Shown: piece after piece, positions 6,798 through 10,501 of the stretch | Numbering within the stretch: position 1 is the stretch's first letter | Layout: every line of letters begins with the position of its first letter | Assembly: GCA_015233265.1 (NCBI GenBank) | Contig: JADFXZ010000073.1 | Coordinates: 1-10,501 of the forward strand | Length of the DNA stretch: 10,501 nucleotides | Origin: Nitrospirota bacterium | GTDB taxonomy: Bacteria > Nitrospirota > Thermodesulfovibrionia > Thermodesulfovibrionales > Magnetobacteriaceae | Direction of reading: 5' to 3' | Program-made: the position numbers and the translations under genes | The notes under the pieces: generated by a model | The model's input: the letters and a program-made list of their open reading frames with translations, nothing else | Database searches by the model: none | Told to the model about the DNA's origin: nothing

Positions 6798-7196
6798 TTA
6801 GTGCCAGTTTTCGCCTGTCCATTGCCTTTTGTGTTTGTGCAAAGCATAGGCAGACAATAGAAGCTGCTCCATCGATGTCCACCTCTGCCGTGTTGCATTA
6901 TCGACTCTGCCGGTAAACTCATTCAATAGATGAATTATGTCAAACGGGTCTGTGACATTAAGCAATTCCTGCAGCTGGTCCTGCCGCGGCAGCCACACCG
7001 CCTTTGACCTCTTAAAGTCTTGGTTCATTACGTCTATCAGCACCTTATCGTCTACGAGCGATATGCCGGGGCTGCCGTCTCTGGTTCCAAACACGGCACT
7101 CCTGTCACAGTAGTAATCAGCATACGTTATCTCCCAGAGTTGCTGAAGCCACACAGCCTTTTCACACATCCCGATATACGCGTTTGAGAAATCCAT
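6798..7196 (-). CDS. Uncharacterised 132-residue protein of a phage-associated type
   Basis: This soluble protein starts M-D-F-S-N-A-Y-I-x-M-C-E-K-A, carries V-W-L-P-R-Q-D-Q-L-Q-E-L-L at 67-79, and ends with an E-Q-L...K-R-Q-W-T-G-E-N-W segment. From memory, this order (M-C-E-K-A, then W-L-P-R-Q-D-Q-L-Q, then a W-x-G-E-x-W end) marks small hypothetical proteins common in phages, prophages and accessory regions; their function is unknown. The ATG at 7196 is preceded by GGAGGT at 3 nt spacing. The membrane protein gene follows after 26 nt and is likely co-transcribed. No other phage gene is visible here, so it may be a domesticated or stray copy. Confidence 0.8.
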   Translation of the reverse strand: MDFSNAYIGMCEKAVWLQQLWEITYADYYCDRSAVFGTRDGSPGISLVDDKVLIDVMNQDFKRSKAVWLPRQDQLQELLNVTDPFDIIHLLNEFTGRVDNATRQRWTSMEQLLLSAYALHKHKRQWTGENWH

Positions 7197-7240
7197 TCTA
7201 CCTCCACCGCTGTGCGCTTTTTCTAATGGCCTCTGCCGCC

Positions 7241-7268
7241 TTGAAAATCAGACGCACATTAGCATAAT
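7241..7268 (+). promoter_or_regulatory. Possible promoter of the acyltransferase fusion gene
   Basis: TTGAAA (7241-7246) and CATAAT (7263-7268) each match 5 of 6 sigma-70 consensus bases with a 16-nt spacer. A perfect TATAAT at 7270-7275 is nearby but lacks a well-spaced -35. The element lies in the 138-nt gap between divergent genes. The leader would be about 60 nt. Confidence 0.35.
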
Positions 7269-7334
7269 ATATAATAAATCTTGTGAAAAATGATAGCTGA
7301 GCGGCCTTAGCATATCATAATATTAGGAGTTGAT

Positions 7335-10061
7335 TTGTTACTTAAGATTCCGTTGCCACGTGTGCTGACGTCTTCAAACGAGAATATGCCCCCAAATATG
7401 CCCCCAATTATTCCCTGGATCGGGGAGTTAAAGGGCCTGAGCATTTGTCTTGTCGTACTTTTTCACATGAGCATGCTTATCAGGCCGCTGACGTATCTTC
7501 ACGGGGAGATTGGCGTTGACATGTTCTTATTTCTGAGCGGGTTTGGCATAACTATTAATCTAAGGCAGGATGAGGGTGTACTGTCTTTCTACAGACGAAG
7601 ATTTTCCAACATCATCCCCTCATACTGGATTACGCTTGTGTTTGTAATCGTTGTGAATTCGTTTATCAACTATACTACAATCGATATGCCCAACACCATT
7701 ATTCATCTGTTGTGTCTGCAGGCAGCTGGCCTTCAAAATCATTTCTTCTATGGACTTTCGATGTCGTTGTGGTTTGTGGGGGCTATCTCTATTTTGTATA
7801 TAGCGGTGCCATTGTTAAAGCCGCTGATAATATCAAAACAGGCTGGGTTTATTGCTGCCCTGGGGTTTGTAGTTCCACTTACGGCACTGGTTTATTTTAA
7901 AATCTTCCCGGGTGTTGGTGAATACTCGGGCTTTATGTGGACGTTTTTGGGGCGAGTGCCGGACTTCTCTCTGGGTATATCTGCCGGTATTTTATTTAAA
8001 AACAGGGAGTTCACTCTGTCGGGAATGGCTGCTTTTGCCCTCGTCACAGTCGTGTCGCTTTACCTGTTTATGCTTCCATCTGAGCACTTGAACTGTTTTT
8101 GGTATCCTTTAATGGGCATATCGATGTGCTGTCTATACGTGCTTATGAGGCAGAGGGTGTTGAGAAAAATTACCCCCGCGCTATTCTTTTTAGGTGCCAT
8201 CTCATATGAGTTATATCTCATTCACTGGACAGTGTTTGGCTTTCTGAGCCAGTGGGTGCTGCACTACATTACGAAGATGCCGGAATATTACGTAGAGTCC
8301 TTTTATAATATCACCGGCGATGAGTATGTGCAGCGCCTTGCCAGCGGCATTGGATGGATTGTCCTTTGTGTTGTGATTGCCTATATGCTTAACAGGTTCG
8401 TGGCATATCTCAGGCAGCTTGGGCTTAAGCGCTTGTTTGCCGGTGAGCTGTCATGTGTTATTTACACGGCGGCGGTGATCTCCTGTGCATTGTACTTTGT
8501 CATAGCGTACTGGGTTAATGTCCCGTTTGGTGTGCAGTGGACATATTGGGGGATTTCACCGGCGGAGCTTATCACAGGGGGGCAGCTTAATGGACTTCTG
8601 TCAAATGTGCTGTCTTACTGTTTGGGCATGGTATTTAAATTTGACACGCGTGCTGAGACAGCCGCGGCATTCGTGGTGTTAATGCTGATTTTGTTCAATC
8701 TATATCTTCTGCTGCGACGTATCGAGGCGGGCGGGCGTGGGCAGCATCGCAACGGACTTCTGTTGACATTTGCCCTTGTCCTGTTTTCCCCCGATATGTG
8801 GAGAGACATCCTTCAGGTGAGGAGCTTTTCAATTTACCTGCCAGTGTTAATATTAACAGCGGGGCTGAATGTTCATCTGTCTTGCATATCTGCACGAATG
8901 AAACTATTTCTGTCTGGATTATTGGCGCTTGCGGCCACGTTTACCGATGACAAGGGTATAGCGCTTTGGATATTTCTATGTCCGTTTATTATTTATTTCA
9001 GGCAAGGGCAGGGGGGCAGGCGTGAAATCCTTGCATATCTGAGCGCGGCTGTCTTAACGGTTCTATTGTGCATTAAAAAATTATGTATCACGCCGTGGTC
9101 AGAGGTTAATCTTGGCAATGGTGCGCTATTTACCAGAATCGTTACAGGGATAATCCCAGCCGGTTGGTCAGGGATGCCGTTTTTAGAGTTTGCTGATGTT
9201 GCGTTTATAAGCATTTGTGTTGTCACGCTTTTTATCCTGCCGCTTATCCACGGCAGGAACACTCCGGCCTTTAGAGATATGTATGCATGGTTAATTATTG
9301 GCGCGTTTTCCATGTTAAGCATAGCCGCTGATGCACTGGGCAAGCCTGCACCGCAGAGGATCTATCAGGCTATGTTGATGATTTGTGTCATTGCCGTAGT
9401 ATTCATATTCTTTAAAATAAGTGATAGGTATGAAATGAAGCGGTTGTTTTCCTATTGCGCTGCCTCAGCCATGATATTATTTATCACAATATTCCTTGCC
9501 CAGTGTGAGACTGCGATTTCAAATATGACAAGTCAGAAATTCAGATTAGAGGCAGGCAGGGCGGTCCTTCATCTGCGGAAGATTATCTCTGACGATGGCA
9601 ATTTGAAAATTCTATACCCTGATACAACATTCTTAATTCAAAGGGCAGAGGCATTGGAACAACTCAAACGCCTCGATACCCATCCAATAAACTCAATCAC
9701 AAAAGAGGGTGACGGCGCAGAACTCTGGGGCAAAATAGACAGTTGTGAGGTTCACGGCAATAATATTGAGGTACTGGGATGGGCAATAAACAGGCGGACT
9801 AATCAGCCGGCCAGCAATGTCGCCATTGAGTTCATTGACCAACTGGGTGGTATAAAGACATTCGGCGTTGCTGTCCCGTTTCATCAAAGGGCGGACGTTG
9901 AGAAGTTTTTTCATATAAACGCATTGTTAAACAGCGGTTTTCTATATACCATAAACACATCTGTTATGCTTTCGGGGCAGTACAAAATCATCGCATTCAC
10001 TACAGACATTGACAAGCATGTCGCACATGCCCTGCGGAGTTCCTGTGTGATAAGGAAATAA
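7335..10061 (+). CDS. Acyltransferase-3 domain fused to a second polytopic module and a C-terminal beta-type domain
   Basis: This is a 908-residue inner-membrane protein. Residues about 26-355 form an acyltransferase-3 (OafA-like) domain that transfers acyl groups to surface glycans. Landmarks are L-F-H44, probable active-site His; G-V-D-M-F-L-F-L-S-G-F at 60-70; F-Y-R-R-R-F at 85-90; and S-Y-E-L-Y-L-I-H at 290-297. About 370-730 carries a second set of hydrophobic helices, similar in style to the membrane part of GT-C-type proteins but with no motif I can name. The final ~115 residues (about 790-908) are soluble and beta-rich, with G-K-I-D...I-E-V-L-G-W-A-I-N. This G-W-A pattern recurs in tail domains of surface-glycan enzymes. 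Most family members are 350-680 residues, so the length and fusion are unusual. The start is a TTG at 7335 with TAGGAG 5 nt before it; a later in-frame ATG at 7386 would remove 17 non-conserved residues. The sugar substrate is unknown. Confidence 0.9.
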   Translation: MLLKIPLPRVLTSSNENMPPNMPPIIPWIGELKGLSICLVVLFHMSMLIRPLTYLHGEIGVDMFLFLSGFGITINLRQDEGVLSFYRRRFSNIIPSYWITLVFVIVVNSFINYTTIDMPNTIIHLLCLQAAGLQNHFFYGLSMSLWFVGAISILYIAVPLLKPLIISKQAGFIAALGFVVPLTALVYFKIFPGVGEYSGFMWTFLGRVPDFSLGISAGILFKNREFTLSGMAAFALVTVVSLYLFMLPSEHLNCFWYPLMGISMCCLYVLMRQRVLRKITPALFFLGAISYELYLIHWTVFGFLSQWVLHYITKMPEYYVESFYNITGDEYVQRLASGIGWIVLCVVIAYMLNRFVAYLRQLGLKRLFAGELSCVIYTAAVISCALYFVIAYWVNVPFGVQWTYWGISPAELITGGQLNGLLSNVLSYCLGMVFKFDTRAETAAAFVVLMLILFNLYLLLRRIEAGGRGQHRNGLLLTFALVLFSPDMWRDILQVRSFSIYLPVLILTAGLNVHLSCISARMKLFLSGLLALAATFTDDKGIALWIFLCPFIIYFRQGQGGRREILAYLSAAVLTVLLCIKKLCITPWSEVNLGNGALFTRIVTGIIPAGWSGMPFLEFADVAFISICVVTLFILPLIHGRNTPAFRDMYAWLIIGAFSMLSIAADALGKPAPQRIYQAMLMICVIAVVFIFFKISDRYEMKRLFSYCAASAMILFITIFLAQCETAISNMTSQKFRLEAGRAVLHLRKIISDDGNLKILYPDTTFLIQRAEALEQLKRLDTHPINSITKEGDGAELWGKIDSCEVHGNNIEVLGWAINRRTNQPASNVAIEFIDQLGGIKTFGVAVPFHQRADVEKFFHINALLNSGFLYTINTSVMLSGQYKIIAFTTDIDKHVAHALRSSCVIRK

Positions 10062-10113
10062 TCTCTTTCCGGGAGCTCAAGTGGTGAAAAGACCCTCTTA
10101 CGCAAAAAAATAC

Positions 10114-10143
10114 TTGATAAAATAAATCGATAAATGATAGTAT
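10114..10143 (+). promoter_or_regulatory. Probable sigma-70-type promoter of the repeat-protein gene
   Basis: TTGATA (10114-10119, 5 of 6) and TAGTAT (10138-10143, 4 of 6) are separated by 18 nt and preceded by an A-run. Transcription would begin near 10150. It sits in the 119-nt gap after the acyltransferase gene, suggesting independent expression. Confidence 0.45.
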
Positions 10144-10164
10144 GATGGACTTTATAAAAGCGAT

Positions 10165-10170
10165 AAGGAG
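10165..10170 (+). promoter_or_regulatory. Ribosome binding site of the repeat-protein gene
   Basis: AAGGAG lies 10 nt before the ATG at 10181. No closer in-frame start exists, so it decides the start. Confidence 0.7.
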
Positions 10171-10180
10171 AAATCGAAAA

Positions 10181-10501
10181 ATGGCGAAATTCGACGATCT
10201 AATTAGCACGGTAGGGAAGTTTGTGGATATGCAAAAAGGCACATGGGATCATTTGGAGTGGGAGATGCTGGTGTCGAAAGTCCAGCGTATGGGTTATGAG
10301 GTCTCAGGTGACATAATGCACAGCCTCGGCACGTCGGTAGAGGCATTGAAGAAGCTATATTTGGCCAATACGAGCAAAGAATATTTAACCAAGGTTGTTA
10401 CGGAAATCCCTAAGACTATTGCCAGATTTATAGAGGAAACAAGGGGGATGTGGGAACATGCCGATTGGTTGCGGCTGCTGATGGAAATCGAAAAGGCCGG
10501 T
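10181..10501 (+). CDS. Start of a helical repeat protein with G-x-W-x-H-x-x-W units (3' truncated by window edge)
   Basis: The frame starts with ATG at 10181 and stays open for 107 codons to the window end. It is continuous, has a promoter-like element and a ribosome site, and shows an internal repeat. F14...G20-T-W22-D-H24-x-x-W27...G38 recurs as F83...G89-M-W91-E-H93-x-x-W96...G107, a period of 69 residues with acidic, basic and hydrophobic positions kept. Between the copies lies S-L-G-T-S-V-E-A-L-K-K-L-Y (48-60). The protein is rich in helix formers, with no signal peptide or membrane segment. The DNA of the two copies has diverged, so the repeat is old. I do not know the family's function. 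Conserved Trp and His could form a binding surface, but this is speculation. More units may follow beyond the window. Confidence 0.8.
   Translation, partial: MAKFDDLISTVGKFVDMQKGTWDHLEWEMLVSKVQRMGYEVSGDIMHSLGTSVEALKKLYLANTSKEYLTKVVTEIPKTIARFIEETRGMWEHADWLRLLMEIEKAG

Noticed and set aside
6772..6882. Longer start for the four-helix membrane protein
   Set aside because: The extra 37 residues overlap the upstream gene in another frame, and a perfect ribosome site with ideal spacing precedes the ATG at 6771.
10062..10113. Terminator after the acyltransferase gene
   Set aside because: No stable stem followed by a T-run could be found; the A-run at 10104-10110 is on the wrong strand for this gene.
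1..10501. CRISPR array, tRNA, rRNA or intact insertion sequence
   Set aside because: No regularly spaced repeats, no cloverleaf-like sequence, no rRNA signature and no transposase-like reading frame were seen.

Overview
The window looks like a chromosomal segment of a Gram-negative bacterium. The support for this is an MCE-domain (MlaD-type) envelope lipid-transport protein paired with a lipoprotein, a lipobox signal peptide, strong Shine-Dalgarno sites and a sigma-54-type -24/-12 promoter. Base composition is moderate, and the style of several proteins recalls Nitrospirota or Desulfobacterota. That placement is inference only: no rRNA or other marker gene is present.

Layout, left to right. 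(1) Positions 2-697 (+) hold the C-terminal end of a protein that resembles the periplasmic tail of large polytopic membrane proteins. (2) Positions 722-3409 (+) encode an 895-residue SNF2-family ATPase with two N-terminal SWIM zinc-binding motifs; it probably shares a transcript with gene 1. (3) Positions 3410-3732 are non-coding, between converging genes. (4) Positions 5248-3733 (-) form a two-gene operon of an MCE protein and an ABC-transport auxiliary lipoprotein, overlapping by 14 nt; the usual permease and ATPase partners are not in the window. (5) Positions 5249-5664 are a regulatory region holding a tandem repeat, an IHF-consensus match and a sigma-54-like promoter, in that order, upstream of (6) an AT-rich gene of unknown function (5665-6366, +). 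(7) Positions 7196-6394 (-) carry a two-gene unit: a 132-residue protein of a phage-like uncharacterised type and a 125-residue four-helix membrane protein. (8) Positions 7335-10061 (+) encode a 908-residue fusion: acyltransferase-3 domain, second polytopic membrane module, and C-terminal soluble beta-type domain. (9) Positions 10181-10501 (+) hold the start of a repeat protein with a 69-residue period and a G-x-W-x-H-x-x-W motif, cut by the window edge.

The genes do not form one pathway. Envelope and surface functions (MCE plus lipoprotein, acyltransferase fusion, and the membrane-protein tail at the left edge) alternate with small uncharacterised genes. The most distinctive element is the sigma-54-style control region in front of the compositionally atypical unknown gene. 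No CRISPR array, tRNA, rRNA or intact insertion sequence was seen.
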